From contig NC_087096.1 of the NCBI RefSeq assembly GCF_963855985.1, positions 8,618,001-8,682,000 on the forward strand: DNA of 64,000 nucleotides, read 5' to 3'. The notes beneath the pieces are model-generated. The model saw nothing but the letters and a program-made list of their open reading frames with translations. It had not been told where the DNA came from and did no database searches. This DNA comes from Ostrinia nubilalis. Its lineage: Eukaryota; Arthropoda; Insecta; Lepidoptera; Crambidae. Made by a program: the position numbers and the translations under genes. Below, one piece after another: positions 46,101-59,176 of this stretch (the first letter of the stretch is position 1; every line of letters begins with the position of its first letter).

Positions 46101-47523
46101 TTATTCTCATTGCGCGTCATCTTGGCGTCTGACAGAAATATGGATATGAAATCACTCAAAACTCAGTCGACGACCGATTTACTAGTGTTTTGCTGAACTA
46201 AGCTTTGTAACAAAATCGAATGATTTGCACAAAACTTATTATTTGGCATTGAGTTATAATGTACTACGTACTAGAGAAGACATGTCAACTAGACTGTTTC
46301 TGGCACGCAAATAGGTCCATGGACCGAAATTCAATTAGTATGTGCTCAGCGGTTGCTGTGACAACACGCTTGAGTGCAGTTTTATTTTTTGAAATATGCC
46401 ATCCTATAGACGAAAATACTGTTCAAATAACTCCAGATACATATTAAGTAAAAATCAAGGAATGACTTTTTACCATTAAGTTGTACATTTATGCACTTTA
46501 AAACACTAATTTAATTTTAAATTGTTAATTACAAGGCGTCACCGCGGCGGCAGCCATTTTACGAAAATTTCAAAGAATAAAAATCGCAGACTTGACACTG
46601 ACGCATAAATTAGTATACGAAAGGAAGGTTAAATACAGCAATAAAAAGGATTTTTTAAAGATTATAAGCACTTTGTATTGCACAAATTACTAATAGTCCC
46701 GTCCAGCCTCTTGTGTTAAGCTAAATACTTAAGCTTGGGTTACGGGTGGGCTCACACAATAGTCGTGCGGCATCATGGATCAAACTTGTTTGAATCTCAC
46801 TGCTGTTGTTCGTATGCGACTGGTTAGTTAGTAAATCACCCTAATTATTGACACCTAGCTCACGAGATAGGCTAAAATTATAATAATTGTACAGTGCGTC
46901 TGGTCACCAGTGTCCGACCCGTTAGGGCGCAGTAATATGATCAATTTAATCGACAAATCCAGTATTAAAAAATTACAGCTATTTTAATTTTTTTAGTTTC
47001 TGAGTCCGGATGGATTCATTTATTTACCAAATCTACCGATGTACAGGACCTATGAGTATAAAAGTGATTCGTTCGACAGCTGAAAAAGTAAGCAATACGT
47101 TGTCATCAAAAGCTTCCATTTAAATTTCTTAGAAACACTTGAACGTAAAAAAAATGATGCTTCTTTTTAGATTTTTCAATGTTACAAAAAACTAGAAAGT
47201 TTTACATTTTTAGATGCACTAAGTCATTACCTAAAAACTGATATACCTTGGCTTTAAATCAACTAGTCTAGGTGCTAGCTACACAGGAGATGCAGCGGTG
47301 AAAAGGAGAGGTGGGAATAGTCCCGTAACTTCTACCTCACTGCTATTATACGTGTACTCAACCACTTAGATAGTTAACAATAGAGACAATAAAATAACTG
47401 AAAGTTTCTGACTTTCAGTTATTTTATTGGTTCTGGAGTGAAGGCGTGGGTCATCCCTAGATTTGTTCCTACCGTGACGAGTGGGAATTTTTCTAAAATC
47501 TCAAGATGGACTGACTGAAGATA
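43138..47523. other. 4.4 kb without a supported gene
   Basis: AT-rich. A small direct repeat of atctaagcagatgac occurs at 44471 and 44503, with a related tcaaatgaccaaatt at 44530. A perfect hairpin, caataaaataactgaaagt / actttcagttattttattg, lies at 47390-47430. The few frames of 60-68 codons lack recognisable motifs. Confidence 0.4.
47390..47430. repeat. Perfect short hairpin
   Basis: aataaaataactgaaagt and its exact reverse complement are separated by about 5 bp (ttctg). No T-run or gene context indicates a terminator. Confidence 0.6.
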
Positions 47524-47632
47524 GCAGGAAGACGCTGGGTGCAGGCCACTATCAACTGGGCGATGTGGAAATCATTAGAGGAGGCCTTTGTTCAGCAGTG
47601 GACGTCCAGTAGCTAAAATGATGATGACGATG
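47524..47632 (+). mobile_element. LINE 3' end with (ATG)n tail, decayed
   Basis: aggaagacgctgggtgcagg, gcgatgtggaaatcattaga, ttgttcagcagtggacgtcc, then aatgatgatgacgatg. Same family as 42801. Confidence 0.7.
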
Positions 47633-49486
47633 TTTCCTTACAGTATCCAATTCAATAGGCAGAAACTAAACGTAAACGAAGTGTCGCCTCTGTAATGGTA
47701 TCATTATCTATAACTCATAATATTTCGTGCGCTGTTGGATGACAGTTTTAAACTAGAGATGGGTAATTTTTTTATCGAATTAGAAAATACCAGTTAACGA
47801 TTCTCAAGCGATTATCGATTACATTAGATTTTAATCGGGAAGAAAAATAATTAATGGCTTAAGCATCAGTATGAAGCCCATACGCACTTGTAGCACAAGT
47901 AACACGATTAGCCTCAGTCCCCTCAGTTGTGAATTCGGAATCGCCAGTTGTAATTTTAAAATCGCATCACAGAGTGAAGTAACTAACACCAAAAAACGGC
48001 AGAGCGAAGTGATTTAGAATGTTTCAACTGCTACGTTTTGTCACTTGTCTAGGAGGGCAAATTTTAGTCTAAGGGAGGGGAGCTTAGATTACATTACAGG
48101 AAACGCACAATATAACAAAAGAAAATAATGTAAGTAGCTGAACCTTTTTGCTATTGAGCACCATGAAAATTTAACACAATTTAGCCGATTTGTTTATTTT
48201 CACAATCGATTCACAATGTCTATGATGAGGCGACCGCAGGAACGTCACTATTCGTGCAATCCTATCAATGAAGTACGACATTTTCTGGTGCAGATTTTAT
48301 CGCCATAAATTATGAAACTTGATAGTCATGGATTTGACTGACAGCTGTCCGTCAAATTCCCGCCCCGCACCCCGCACTGTACATATTTTGTTCGCGATGT
48401 CTGTTCTATACGTAGTAATATTACTTCAATGTTATTTGGTGCTGTAGAAATATTCAAAGTGGTTGTTGCTTAAAAGCATCACTGCCAAATGAAGGGGCAG
48501 CAGCAGGGCATAATTTTTGGTTTTCTTTAATATTGTAGTTTGAAGATAGATAAATATGGACTTTCAGGACTCCTTGAAGTCTTTAAGTCCATTATGATAG
48601 ATAATAAACATAATAGGCAAGCTTTAAAGCTGTCAACTTACAGCCCACCCCTTCGCATTGCATTTTGCAAGTTTAAAACACACTTAACTTTCATGAAACG
48701 CTTCATATTCAAGCCGGCGAAAATAGTTCGCTGCGTAATTCATGTACATCTTTTGAATCACATTTTAAAGTCAATTAAATTTTAAGCTTTACTTAATTTT
48801 CGCGAGCGCATGAAGCTCTCGCAGTAACTTCTGCTGGCTTTATGCAAATGTCCAGTATTTAGTGGATGTTACGTTGTAATAACAGGGTATAACTCGGCAG
48901 CCGGGCTGTTAAATGGCCCGGAACAGTGATAGGTCGGCCTTACTGCACGCATTCGAATTACAATGCAAGAAAAATGGTTAAATAAAAGTTTTTTGTGGAA
49001 AATATTTATTCATTTATTCGTGGTGTGGTTTCAAATGATGTATGGCTTTTGAGCCTTATGAGAGAAAAGAGGTATTGACGAAAAATATTTCACTTTACGT
49101 ATGATTTAGTAGGTATCACAGCTTTAGTTTTACTAAGTTTTAAATGAAATGATATTTTTTCAATGAACTAGAAAAAATGCCACAAAGTTGCCAGACATAG
49201 CACGTTTAATATACTTCCTGGTAGAATACAAAGTTCAATGAAAGCTTCTTATCTTGCGGTGCTTTCTGAAAGCTTGCACCTAGTATTTAAATTATGGATG
49301 TCACGATATACCAGTGATAAATCTGCAGCGACTCAGTTAAATGGCGTAGAACAGCGATAGGTCGGTGTTACTCCATAAGTCCATACATTCATATTGTGCA
49401 CCAGAGACTGAAAGAAAGAGTTTTAAATTATGTTGGCAGGCTGAGAAAATTTACTATCTTAGCCTGAATTCACGAAAAGTACCTAT
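47633..49486. other. No gene seen
   Basis: AT-rich sequence with scattered frames up to 81 codons and no recognisable domain. Two short related segments occur at 48912-48950 (aatggcccggaacagtgata) and 49340-49370 (aatggcgtagaacagcgata), both followed by ggtcggtgttactcc-like sequence, so a dispersed repeat is likely. Confidence 0.4.
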
Positions 49487-49489
49487 TAG

Positions 49490-49694
49490 GCCCAGAACAG
49501 ACGGTGAAACGCAACTGCAACGAAACTTGCAGTTTCTGATGATTCTTATGAATGAAACTGAAACTAAAAGTTTCAAACTGGTCGCGTCATGTGTGGTCTC
49601 TCAACGGACGCTATGGCAGAAACTTAGATGCAACTCAAAAGTAACTAGCAGTTGCAGTTTCGTTGCAGTTGCGTTTCACCGTCTGTTCTGGGCC
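49490..49694. repeat. PIF/Harbinger-type MITE
   Basis: ggcccagaacagacggtgaa plus acgcaactgcaacgaaact is mirrored by agtttcgttgcagttgcgtt plus tcaccgtctgttctgggcc. It is flanked by TTA on both sides, the 3-bp duplication typical of PIF/Harbinger. The 202-codon frame across this region is mostly MITE and is not a gene. Confidence 0.78.
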
Positions 49695-50096
49695 TTAGTG
49701 TTTAAAACAAGCTTGATAATGAACAAACAGGTCATACGACTATGTGCTGTAAAAAGGGCTCTAGTTGTCACAAATCGCATGTTAATGTTAAAGAAACACT
49801 ATAATGTATTTTGCCATCTAGATAAAACGAAGGTAAGAGATGCTTATATTCAACTGAACTCTATTGAACCTTTTTTGGCCGACCACAAGAAAGAAGAGTA
49901 TAATAATAGCATATTTTTTGTGCGGACTCCAATGCCTCGTTATGGCAATTTCCATCTTGATACGATATTGTAATTGGCGTAATCTAAGAAAAAACACGTA
50001 TTTAGTATGTTCAAAGGGATCCGTTGGACCTAAATTGCGTATTGAGTATTGAGCCTTGTACAATTAGACTACAAAGTCTATAATGTATATCTAGAT
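49695..50096. other. No gene seen
   Basis: AT-rich sequence; overlapping short frames on both strands with no coding character. Confidence 0.35.
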
Positions 50097-50240
50097 ACAC
50101 GGTGATTTACAAAATGTTCATGGAATACGCGCGGTGTAATAAGCCCAGAGGTAGAACTACCCCAATCATCGCGAATTTGGATAGTTTTCGAGTTATGATT
50201 TTTTACAACATTCAGGATTTTTTATGTTTTTAGTGTTATG
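50097..50240 (-). repeat. Dispersed repeat, inverse of 53893-54055
   Basis: gagttatgattttttacaac, tagttttcgagttatgattt and ccagaggtagaactacccca correspond, in reverse complement, to segments at 53925-54020. It starts acacggtgatttac near 50097, corresponding to the gggaaaccctgtata end of the other copy. Confidence 0.55.
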
Positions 50241-50940
50241 GATGTAAATACTTCTGAATCAGCTAGGCCTAGTATTTATCTAATAATAATTTAAAAAAAT
50301 CAGGCATGTACCTTAACTATTCGCATCACAGTAACCAAAAAAGTACCTAAGCATAGAAAGGACATTGTCAGAAACCGCCTAAAAAACCGCCCAAAAACAT
50401 TAACCCATCATAATTATTTTCTATTTTTTTTAATACATTAAGCACCCTTTCATTCTAATGGACACTTAAGCATTGAAAAATTAAATAAATAAGTCTTTTA
50501 ACGTTTATTCTATAATACTATTACAACTTCCGGACGTTTTGGTGCGTGGCATGGTCTAAAACCTATCAAGTTCCATTATTTTTGCCGATAAAATCTGTAC
50601 GAGGCATTACCGTACTTTATTGCTGGGAGTCCATGTATAGTGATGTTCCTGCGGCCATCATAGACAATAAAATATCGATTTTGAAAATAAAATAAATCGA
50701 TTAGAAGACTAGATTTGCGTTAAAAGCTAAAAAGATATTGACACTATTACAAGAAGCTTTCTAAAGTGTCCAACTGGTCGAAGGTCGTAAATAAAATGAA
50801 AATAATTAGGACCATAAACTGATATTCATGGCATCATAACTGTAAAAGTGTCAGAATCCGATGTTGAATCCAATGCCAGTTGAAGTGAGAGAAACATATA
50901 TCAACCTAGTATAGTTGCCAGTCTCTTATAATCTATGCCA

Positions 50941-51127
50941 ATGAGGGTTTTCGCGATTGAAAAATCCGCGAGATGGCAATACGTATACGCGAGGTCCAAA
51001 TGCTGCATGATTGGTGGATTTTGACATATCTGTCAATGTCATGTCAAAAATAACCAATCATGCAGCATTTGGACCTCACGTCTACGTATTGCCATCTCGC
51101 GGATTTTTCAATCGCGAAAACCCTCAT
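50941..51127. repeat. Foldback MITE, 187 bp
   Basis: atgagggttttcgcgattga, then aaaatccgcgagatggcaat is mirrored by attgccatctcgcggatttt, then tcaatcgcgaaaaccctcat. The arms are about 85 bp and nearly perfect. Confidence 0.85.
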
Positions 51128-52388
51128 TCATAGCGCATGTATAATAATAGACCAAATGAACTTTTATAGATTGTGAAAGAGAAGATAAAGATTTTATTAT
51201 TTTATTAAAATTGCCACGAGGTAGTTTTTCAGTAGAAACCAGGATTTGATAATCGCTACAGGCAAGTATCAGAACATTTTATAAATATTTTTAATCGATT
51301 ATATCCTTGTGAATCGTTTTAATAAATTGTCATTTTACTTTTTCAATTAAAACTTTTTCAATCCCTAGTCTTGTCAAACTGTCATAATGTCAACAAATTA
51401 TAAATGTCACGTCAGTTGACTCAATTTCAGTCTTCTGTGCGTTTATTGTATTTTTATTTCAATGAAATAGTGCTAAAGGGTTAGTACTAAAAGTGAAAGC
51501 CTTTTTTCAGAAAGAAAACCAATGTGGTGCCCTTATTATTCATACTGTTTGAAAGTTACAAGTCAGTGATACAGAGTTGCCGCCATTATAACTCTGTAGT
51601 GATACCATACCAAAGAAGAAGTTTTCCTAAACACTTGTGTTATTTTTATATGTGATCAAATAAAAAGGATTAATTCTACTGCTCAAATGGAATAACTTAT
51701 CCCAAGAGACCGAATATAAAAAAAAAACCTCTCCATAGAAATTATCACCATCACGAGAATGTGAATTTTTTTGAGAATTTGATATTGGTCCTGTAAGAAA
51801 AGTAGTTGTATTTCAGTAGTAGAATCAACCCTTCTTGTTTCATCAGCAAGAGTAACTATAAAAACGCCCTGTAGGTAGGTATTATTAAGCTGAAGAGTTT
51901 GTTTAGTGTCAAAGACTGTCACACAGTGTAACATAAATTGGCATATAATGATAATGAACATAAAAACTTAAATAAATATTTATGTTAATATTTTTTCTAT
52001 TTATTTATTATCCCAAAGCTTCACAGTGACAGCTGAAACAGCAATACTGTTGTAAAACTAAACTTAGAACAAACTGTTACAAATATTTTACAAATTAAAA
52101 TAAAACCGCATGTTGCTTTACTTTCTCGTATAGGTAATAAATGTAATTAATGGCTAGATTATTAATGTTACTTTGTTACCCTCAATAGTGAGGAGATCTT
52201 ATAAAATGGTAACCCTGATTTTCATTGTCATTCAAGTGCTCTTTCTTCGCATAGGCTTCTGTGATTTGGCCAAGGGCCACACACATTGCGATAACATTAT
52301 GCGACATTGATTTGACAGCAGCGGAGTGAAGTCTTGCGACTATGCAAAATGATACCCTGTAATCGTAGCGCATATAGACATAGACGGG
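51128..52388. other. No gene seen
   Basis: AT-rich sequence with one 92-codon reverse frame (51683-51961) lacking recognisable motifs. Confidence 0.35.
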
Positions 52389-52620
52389 GTGGGGCACATA
52401 GCTCGTAGAGCTGATGGCCGCTGGGGCAGGAAAGTTCTTGAGTGGCGACCACGAGCCGAAAGACGTAGCGTGGGCAGGCCTCCCACTAGGTGGACCGACG
52501 ATCTGGTCAAGGTCGCGGGAGGTGCCTGTATGCGAGCGGTGCAGGATCGGTCTTCGTGGAAATCCTTGGGGGAGGCCTTTGTCCAGCAGTGGACGTCTTT
52601 TCGGCTGAAACGAACGAACG
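52389..52620 (+). mobile_element. LINE reverse-transcriptase C-terminus and 3' end
   Basis: Opens GHIARRADGRWGRKVLEW, then RPRAERRSVGRPPTRWTDDL, VKVAGGACMRAVQDRSSWKS and LGEAFVQQWTSF before the stop region. This is the conserved C-terminal end of a non-LTR 'endonuclease-reverse transcriptase' ORF widespread in Lepidoptera. It is 5'-truncated and ends in an (ACGA)n tail near 52608-52628. Confidence 0.85.
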
Positions 52621-52824
52621 AACGTACGTATTACCGCTATTTACCAGACATTACTATTTATTGCATACTCGCCGGATTACACGTAGGAGCACGCGCGTTA
52701 CAGCTTCGGCCTTGCATTATTATAAGATCTTGTTCCGCCCTTTTTCGAACTTCCTCCGTGAGGATATCCCCGCCGAATTCTATGATGAACCTATCAAAAG
52801 TCATATTCTGCAATGTCAACCCAC

Positions 52825-52950
52825 CACAAGGTGGACCGACGACCTGATAAAGGTAGCGGGAAGGCGCTGGATGCAGGCCGCTACCAACCGTGCGATGTGG
52901 AAGTCATTGGGGGAGGCCTATGTTCAGTAGTGGACGTCCTGTGGCTGAAA
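52825..52950 (+). mobile_element. LINE 3' end, second fragment
   Basis: Encodes [20 protein letters not shown], then [14 protein letters not shown] and ends ttcagtagtggacgtcctgt, ggctgaa. It belongs to a subfamily closer to 42801 than to the copy at 52389, so two separate insertions lie side by side. Confidence 0.8.
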
Positions 52951-53892
52951 CCGTGCCAAAGTAATCATATAATTTTGGCACCTTAATAACTATTGCCGTT
53001 TTTGTTGTAAAGATCATGCAGCGCTACTTGCGGATATTATTGGAAAGAAAACTATGTGGGCTCTAGATCTGAAGCCGCTTTAACGAACACGAAGTGCTCA
53101 TACAATGCGGCGTATTTTCTTCCAGTCTTTAGTCAGGAATTTAGTCGAATTAAAACCCCGGTTGAACGTGATATAGCCGCACTAGAATACGATGCTTTTT
53201 TGCATAATCGCAAGACTTCGTTCCGGTGTCGACCGAATGTTATCATGATGTATGTGGCCCAGGGGTTACTGTAGCCGCTAAGGTTTGAAACTTCTTGCTT
53301 AAAATATTGTAGTCTTTGGCATAGACTACGACGGTAGTCATGGAGATAGGAGTTTGTTATCTCGTGTCAGATGTAAATGGTGAAAAGAAAACTCATGATT
53401 CGTGTTATTTTTATGCAATATGTAGGTATTTTATAAAAGTGGAACCCCGAGTGATCTCCAAAACCCATTCTATTATTATATACGATTCGGCTTCGATATC
53501 TATAATACAATAGGAGTTTATTTCATGTGTCAGATGACAAGGGTGGAAACAACCTACGATTCATGTTGTTTATTTACGTGCAATATGTGGGCATATTATA
53601 AAAGTGGAATGCCGAGTTGTATTTCTAAAACTTGTTCTATTATTTTATACTATTTGGCTGCGACTCGGCGTGACGACAATACAAAACATTTTTCGCGAAT
53701 CGGTGTTCATACATTCACACAATACATTAGACGCCATGTTGTCATAAACGACATATTATAAAATCGCTGTGATTTAATATTCTTAATCATTAATTTTATG
53801 GCAAGTGTCCATCAGGAATCATTGTTCTTACACACAGAATCGTATTATTTCGCTTTCGGGTAGTAATATGTCAAAATTGTTGGTTCTTAGGC
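52951..53892. other. No gene seen
   Basis: Two related segments appear at 53330-53470 and 53500-53640 (gtgtcagatg, cgtg/tcatgttatttt, gcaatatgt, aaaagtggaa, ccgagt), an old tandem duplication of about 170 bp. The frames here have no recognisable domain. Confidence 0.4.
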
Positions 53893-54055
53893 AAACAATG
53901 TATGGAGAACGAACATTGTCCTTTAAAACAATCATAACTCGAAAACTATAAAAAATCGCGGAACATACAGAGGGGTGATTCGGGTAACTCTAGTGATGCT
54001 CTACCTCTGAGCTTCGGCTTGACACTACTTTTGGGGAAACCCTGTATAATTAGTT
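53893..54055 (+). repeat. Dispersed repeat, inverse of 50097-50240
   Basis: aatcataactcgaaaactat, gaggggtgattcgggtaact, ctctacctctgagcttcggc, end gggaaaccctgtata. See the copy at 50097. Confidence 0.55.
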
Positions 54056-54109
54056 ATGTTTGATTAATCTAAAATTTTGATTGGAAATTATAATCTTAAA
54101 TAGATAAAT

Positions 54110-54300
54110 TATTAAAAGAAAACTTTAACTTTGACAAACTTCAAAAATCTGTCAAACTCCATATACAAAAAGCACTGGTTATCGTTATAGTTACGGTCAA
54201 AATTAGGTGGTGCAACTCAGCCTTAGAGTGACTTTTAAGGCTGGGTTCCACCATCTTACTTTAACAAACGTCAAAAATCTGTTAAACTCCATGCAAATAG
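54110..54300 (+). repeat. MITE copies, ggctgggttgcac family
   Basis: Two adjacent parts: 54110-54224 ends aggtggtgcaactcagcc, and 54240-54300 begins ggctgggttccaccatctta. Both include caaaaatctgt.aaactcca. Matches 25564-25650. Confidence 0.65.
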
Positions 54301-56720
54301 CGTTACGCGTTCCGGACTCATATGGCAAAATGGAATGGAAAGGTTTTTATTAGGTAGGCCCTGCCCTTCTGGCGGGAAGAACCATTCATGTATGTAGTAC
54401 CTAAACAGATGTAGATAGGTACAACACACTCTACACAATTTCAATCTATAGTGTTAGGTTGCCTAAAAGGCACATATAAAGAGACAAACTACGTTAATTT
54501 ATTTCTTCTATCGTGTAGGCTTTAACAGTTAGGCTTGATGGGGCGTTTTAGCCCCTGACATTCGTTTTAGTGGCAGAGAACCAACTCGGAATTGAGTCCA
54601 TTAGAGACTAAGTAATATACCGCTGGTCGGCCATTCAGCGTCCGATATTGTCGTAGTAAAAGGTAATATAACAGCGGGAAACTCCATTACACGAATATGG
54701 CCGCCATACCTGGGAAAACATTGCAGGAGATCGCTACAACAAACTTTCATGTATTCAACTTTTTTCATAACGTCTTGGTCTACCACGCGTGTAAATAAAC
54801 TGAAACGGCGCCAATATTTTACTTGTTTCCCCTAGGAAGTAACCTGTTGTTCGGGAGCCATTCAGGATTAATTTGAGAAGTTGCACCTAAAGGCGTATGC
54901 GCATAGTGGTATGCAAGGGCGGATAAAATAGCGATCACCATCAATCAAAACTATACCTAGCTAAAAGTATTGGCGTAATCAGTACGAGTATGTCATTAAC
55001 TTTATTTCTCCTTTGATTTATGTTCATTATGGATTGATTTTATTCCGTAACATTATTTTGTAGATATTTATTGGGGTTATCAAGTTTTCTACTGGCCTGT
55101 TCTATGGCAAAAGCTTCTCAAGTCTAAAATAGCTCTATCTGGTTCTTTTAAACAACTTGAAGTTCAGTCTTAGTAGAGAGTAGCACAAGGATCCATCCTA
55201 TAAGAAAACAATATTACGATGTGTTACAGAGCGACTGTGGAGTAAGTTTAGGTGGAGTAATAGCGGCAGCGTCATTTTTCTGATTGCGTAAAATAAACGA
55301 CTTTTTTATGTAAAATTTACTAAATAAATAAAAATATTTAAATTGCTTCCCGTCACTCCCGCTATCGCTACCTCTCCCGCTTCCACTTCCACAGTACTCG
55401 CTAGCTAACTGATCGCTAGTGTCGCCGGCTGCCTGGCGCGCTCCCAGCGCAACTTCGGAAAGACAAAGCGATAAATCCGCCACGCTCGGCTGCCTGATAA
55501 ATTAAAAGTTGGCAACACACGATCATAAGGGGAAGTCGTTCAGCGACGGATACCGTGGCCTATTAAACCTTTGTTGCCGATATTACCCGTTTTATGTTCT
55601 ATCTTTGCATCTGGTAATTTTATTGGCGAACATTCTACTTTTATTGGGAACTACGAAACTTGGCGATAAAATTTACATGCGGAATTCCAGTTTTGCGTTT
55701 GGGAATAAATGCATTTGAGTTGGATTATAATAATGGAACAATGTGTTTGTGTAAACTTTTAGGATTTCCTTTTGATTGACTTGCACTTAATCGGTTTACA
55801 GAATCAATCGTTTCTAAACTTTTATAAGTCAGCAAGTTTCATATTTTCTATTAGGTATATTCACAACAGAAAACACAATTAATCATGAATTTTCATATCT
55901 TGCATCTCTTACAGCAAAATGCAAAATAATAGCCTTAACTTTTCGTCACAAACTTTTCCGTGGGCTCTGCAGAAAACCAAAAGACGGTTATAGAACACAA
56001 ACAGTATTTTCGCTGCGCGGAGTTGTCACACTGTATCAAAGTTGAAAAAATCTAGATCGGATTAAGACCTTTTCAGGGGGTAAAGAGAATTATTTCTAGC
56101 TCCAGTTGCGTCAGAGCTAAAGCTAAATGACGTCGGTAGAGCTACGTGGTTAGTTTAATGAATTCTATTGAAGTAAGCTCGTAGATTTAATTAAACTTTA
56201 TAAATTCGCTAGCGGCTACCCGCGGCTTCTTTTGCCTTGCATTTGAAGAGAAAACTTGTAGAGGAATCTTCATTTAACATTTTGTGGCTTCTGTGAGGGG
56301 TAGTTTATAGTGGAATAATTAAAAGTGGTTTTAATTCGGAGCCTAAAAGTAATAAACGTAACTGCTCGGGGGTAGTGGATTCTTAATTTGTTTGCTTTTT
56401 TCATTGTACATGATTTAATTTGAGTTTTTATTACACTCGACGGACTCTATTGTGCTGCTACTTGTATTACATTCCTGAATATTGTTAGTTTTATAAGGTC
56501 TAGTTTTATAAAGGCGCCGTGTGGAGAAGGTAAGTATCCTAAATTGATACTAGAGGCGTAGAGCTAGAAATTACTAATAAGTTACTGCTAGAGCTTACTA
56601 ACATACTGTATTAGACGTGTATTAGAGAGAGTTAACTAAAATTATTTCAAAGTACCTATAACTTGTATGGGTCAATCCTGCAAAAATATTTTTTATATCT
56701 TATCGAGTTACATTATTAAC
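54301..56720. other. No supported gene; GC-rich patch at 55355-55500
   Basis: Mostly AT-rich. 55355-55500 is clearly GC-richer (ccgctatcgctacctctccc, gtcgccggctgcctggcgcg). It carries an open reverse frame, but that frame has no ATG at its start. 56206-56235 has a head fragment of the SINE-like repeat (gctagcggctacccgcggct). Confidence 0.4.
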
Positions 56721-56721
56721 T

Positions 56722-56900
56722 AGCTGACCCGGCGAACTTTGTTCCGCCTTAATGGCAATAAATAACGGGATAAAAAGTATCCTATGTCCTTCTCCTGGCT
56801 CTAAACTACCTCCCTGACAATTTTCAGCTAAATCGGTTCAGCCGTTCTTGAGTTATAAGTGGAGTAACTAACACGACTTTCTTTTATATAATAGATAGAT
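56722..56900 (+). repeat. SINE/LINE 3'-end repeat (gctgacccggcg type)
   Basis: gctgacccggcgaactttgt, gggataaaaagtatcctatg, ccttctcctggctctaaact, ttttcagctaaatcggttca and a short end at ataatagatagat. Near-identical to 31345-31510. Confidence 0.75.
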
Positions 56901-58055
56901 TCAACAGTGCAAAAAACAAATGCAGTTAAACAACACAATGCTCGCTTATTTACATTGTATAAATTGTTAACAAAGTAATCCACTATTAATAATCGTGGAA
57001 GCATGTAATAATGCGGTAAACAAATAGCATTACCAAGAATAAAATATTGAACTACAGCCCTAATAATATGTTGCAAGGAATCCGACAGATAAATTATTAT
57101 TGTGGATGGTTATTTTGCTCCGTCCGATGTGTTTCTCCAACCGTATGAATTTATTGCCCTATCCTACATGCGCCTTAATACATGTATTATTCGGTACAAA
57201 ATATGTTACATCAATGCGTTAGGAGCTTCACGTAATACGCAAAAAGAAATTATTGTTCAGTCTAATCATAGTGATACTACTACTTAGTGTTTTTTGCTGG
57301 AACTGTGTTAATATTAACGTTCACACGAACAACGAATATCCCATTTGCAGAGACCTGCAAAAAACCCATCTGTTCGAATTTGTAATTCAAACAAAACACA
57401 CCAGTTCAGTTTTGCCTGCATTACTGGATCCCGCAAAACATGATTGCCTTAGTAGGTATAAGTAGGACATAACTACTCCCAATGTTCACGCGTAAAGCTC
57501 GTAATAAAATGAAAATGGCAATACTGAAAAGACGAATTAAAATAAAGTTAAACGTAGTTAATTAATTGGTAAAGATGATAATTTCAGATTAATGTAATTT
57601 ATGTAACATTACCGGTAAACAAATAAAAGTTAATAAAGCTCGTATTAATTTTCATTTCACATGAATCAGTAAGAATTACAATGAAAAGGGAAATGTATAC
57701 GAAGAGATTTATTCCGATTATGGAAACGAATGCGTTTTACTCGTAATACACCGTAGGTTTTTTGTAATTGGGTAATGTAATTTTCGGAAAATCCGTTGAT
57801 AATTTCTGGGTAGTCGATTTTAGGCCAGTAGCAACTTTTTCTAATATTAAATTAGTTTTTTCCATATGAAGCAATGTATTGATAGCGATCTATTTAAGAA
57901 TTGATGTAACGGCAATATATGTATGTTTTAATTATATCTTATTTTAACTTGAAAAAGGCTTTAAAAAAATAAAGTTTTAGTTCTCGCAAGTAATTTTTTT
58001 GTGATGGTTCAAGGCTAAAATGATGAGGAGAGGCTAATTACTTACATAGCTTACT
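56901..58055. other. No gene seen
   Basis: AT-rich. Overlapping frames at 57102-57287 and 57253-57465 are open; the second looks hydrophobic at its start but does not begin with ATG. No support for a gene. Confidence 0.35.
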
Positions 58056-58203
58056 ATCGCCCGTATTCACAAACATTACTATGAGGTCTCACAGTGCGCA
58101 TGGACACACAGGGTAACACACGAACCAATCACAGAGCTCTATTTATCGCTGTATGTTCGATTTGCAGCTTTACTTAAGCAAGCATCGTTTGTGAGGGCGT
58201 ATG
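58056..58203. repeat. Small MITE with inverted ends
   Basis: atcgcccgtattcacaaaca at the left is mirrored by catcgtttgtgagggcgtat at the right. About 148 bp. Confidence 0.65.
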
Positions 58204-59176
58204 ACTTTCAGTCAATTTTTCAGTGTAAGTTTACGTGAAATTGTATCATTTCGAATTAAGAATTCAAATTAGAAGGCAAAAGTTACTTAATAAAAGTAAT
58301 TAAAGAATGAAGCCGTTTATGATTCACAGGTGCCTTTTATTGCTCTAATTGTTTAATTTAGAATTTATATTACTTAATTATGTGATGTAAAAACACTTCA
58401 ATACGAAATCATTTTAATGAAGCTTACGTGCCGAATTTATATTACAAAATTATTTTCGCAAAGTATTAGGTACGTTTTGTTTTAGTCGTGGCGTACGTAA
58501 GTTAATATTCAACAATATTTGGATTATAGAAATTAGAATGTAAAATTTTGTTACTGAAATTTCGTTTCAACGGCTAATCCTTTTAACGCTTAATTAATCA
58601 CTCTTTAACAGGTATTTTAATAAAGTTCACATACAACTCTTTGTTCTTTTTATTTTACTTTAAAGCATAATATGCTATACATAGAGCTTACACAATACAA
58701 AAGGCGTACTTAATTAACAGTAATAGCATTCAAGTCAAGAGTAGGAATGTATAATTATAATGTAGGTATTATTTTTGAAAAGCAAATGCATTGAAATTCA
58801 CCACTCTTTTACTCGTAACCTACCACTACACTCAGTAAATTTTATATGAGCCAAAATTTTGCTTGACCTCTGGGAGACTCTCACAGTAAAGATTTTGTCG
58901 AAATGGACATTAATGGGGGTCAATTACTATATCAAACGACTATTGCGAGGGATCCGTATGCGTATGTAGCTAATATCAGACAAGGTTCTATTAGGAAATG
59001 CTTTTATTACAGGCAAAGGTCCCTACTACCAAGGACAACAGTATCAGAGACGTAAATTGAAATTGTAATTTGAAATTGTTCTAGCAAAGTTTGTGTTTAG
59101 TTATTCTCATGTTATTCAATGTTGATTACATCTGGGGCAAGTTACACACTAGGTCCCAATAATCTTTATCAATTCA
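58204..59176. other. No gene seen
   Basis: AT-rich sequence; nothing recognised. Confidence 0.35.

Noticed and set aside
49365..49973. 202-codon frame as a gene
   Set aside because: A third of it is the PIF/Harbinger MITE at 49490-49694, and the rest has no recognisable domain or splice context.
55214..55483. 89-codon reverse frame as a small protein gene
   Set aside because: It begins with GTG, not ATG, runs into AT-rich low-complexity sequence and has no known domain.
57253..57465. Frame with a hydrophobic start resembling a signal peptide
   Set aside because: It starts with TTG, not ATG, and overlaps another open frame; no promoter or splice signals.
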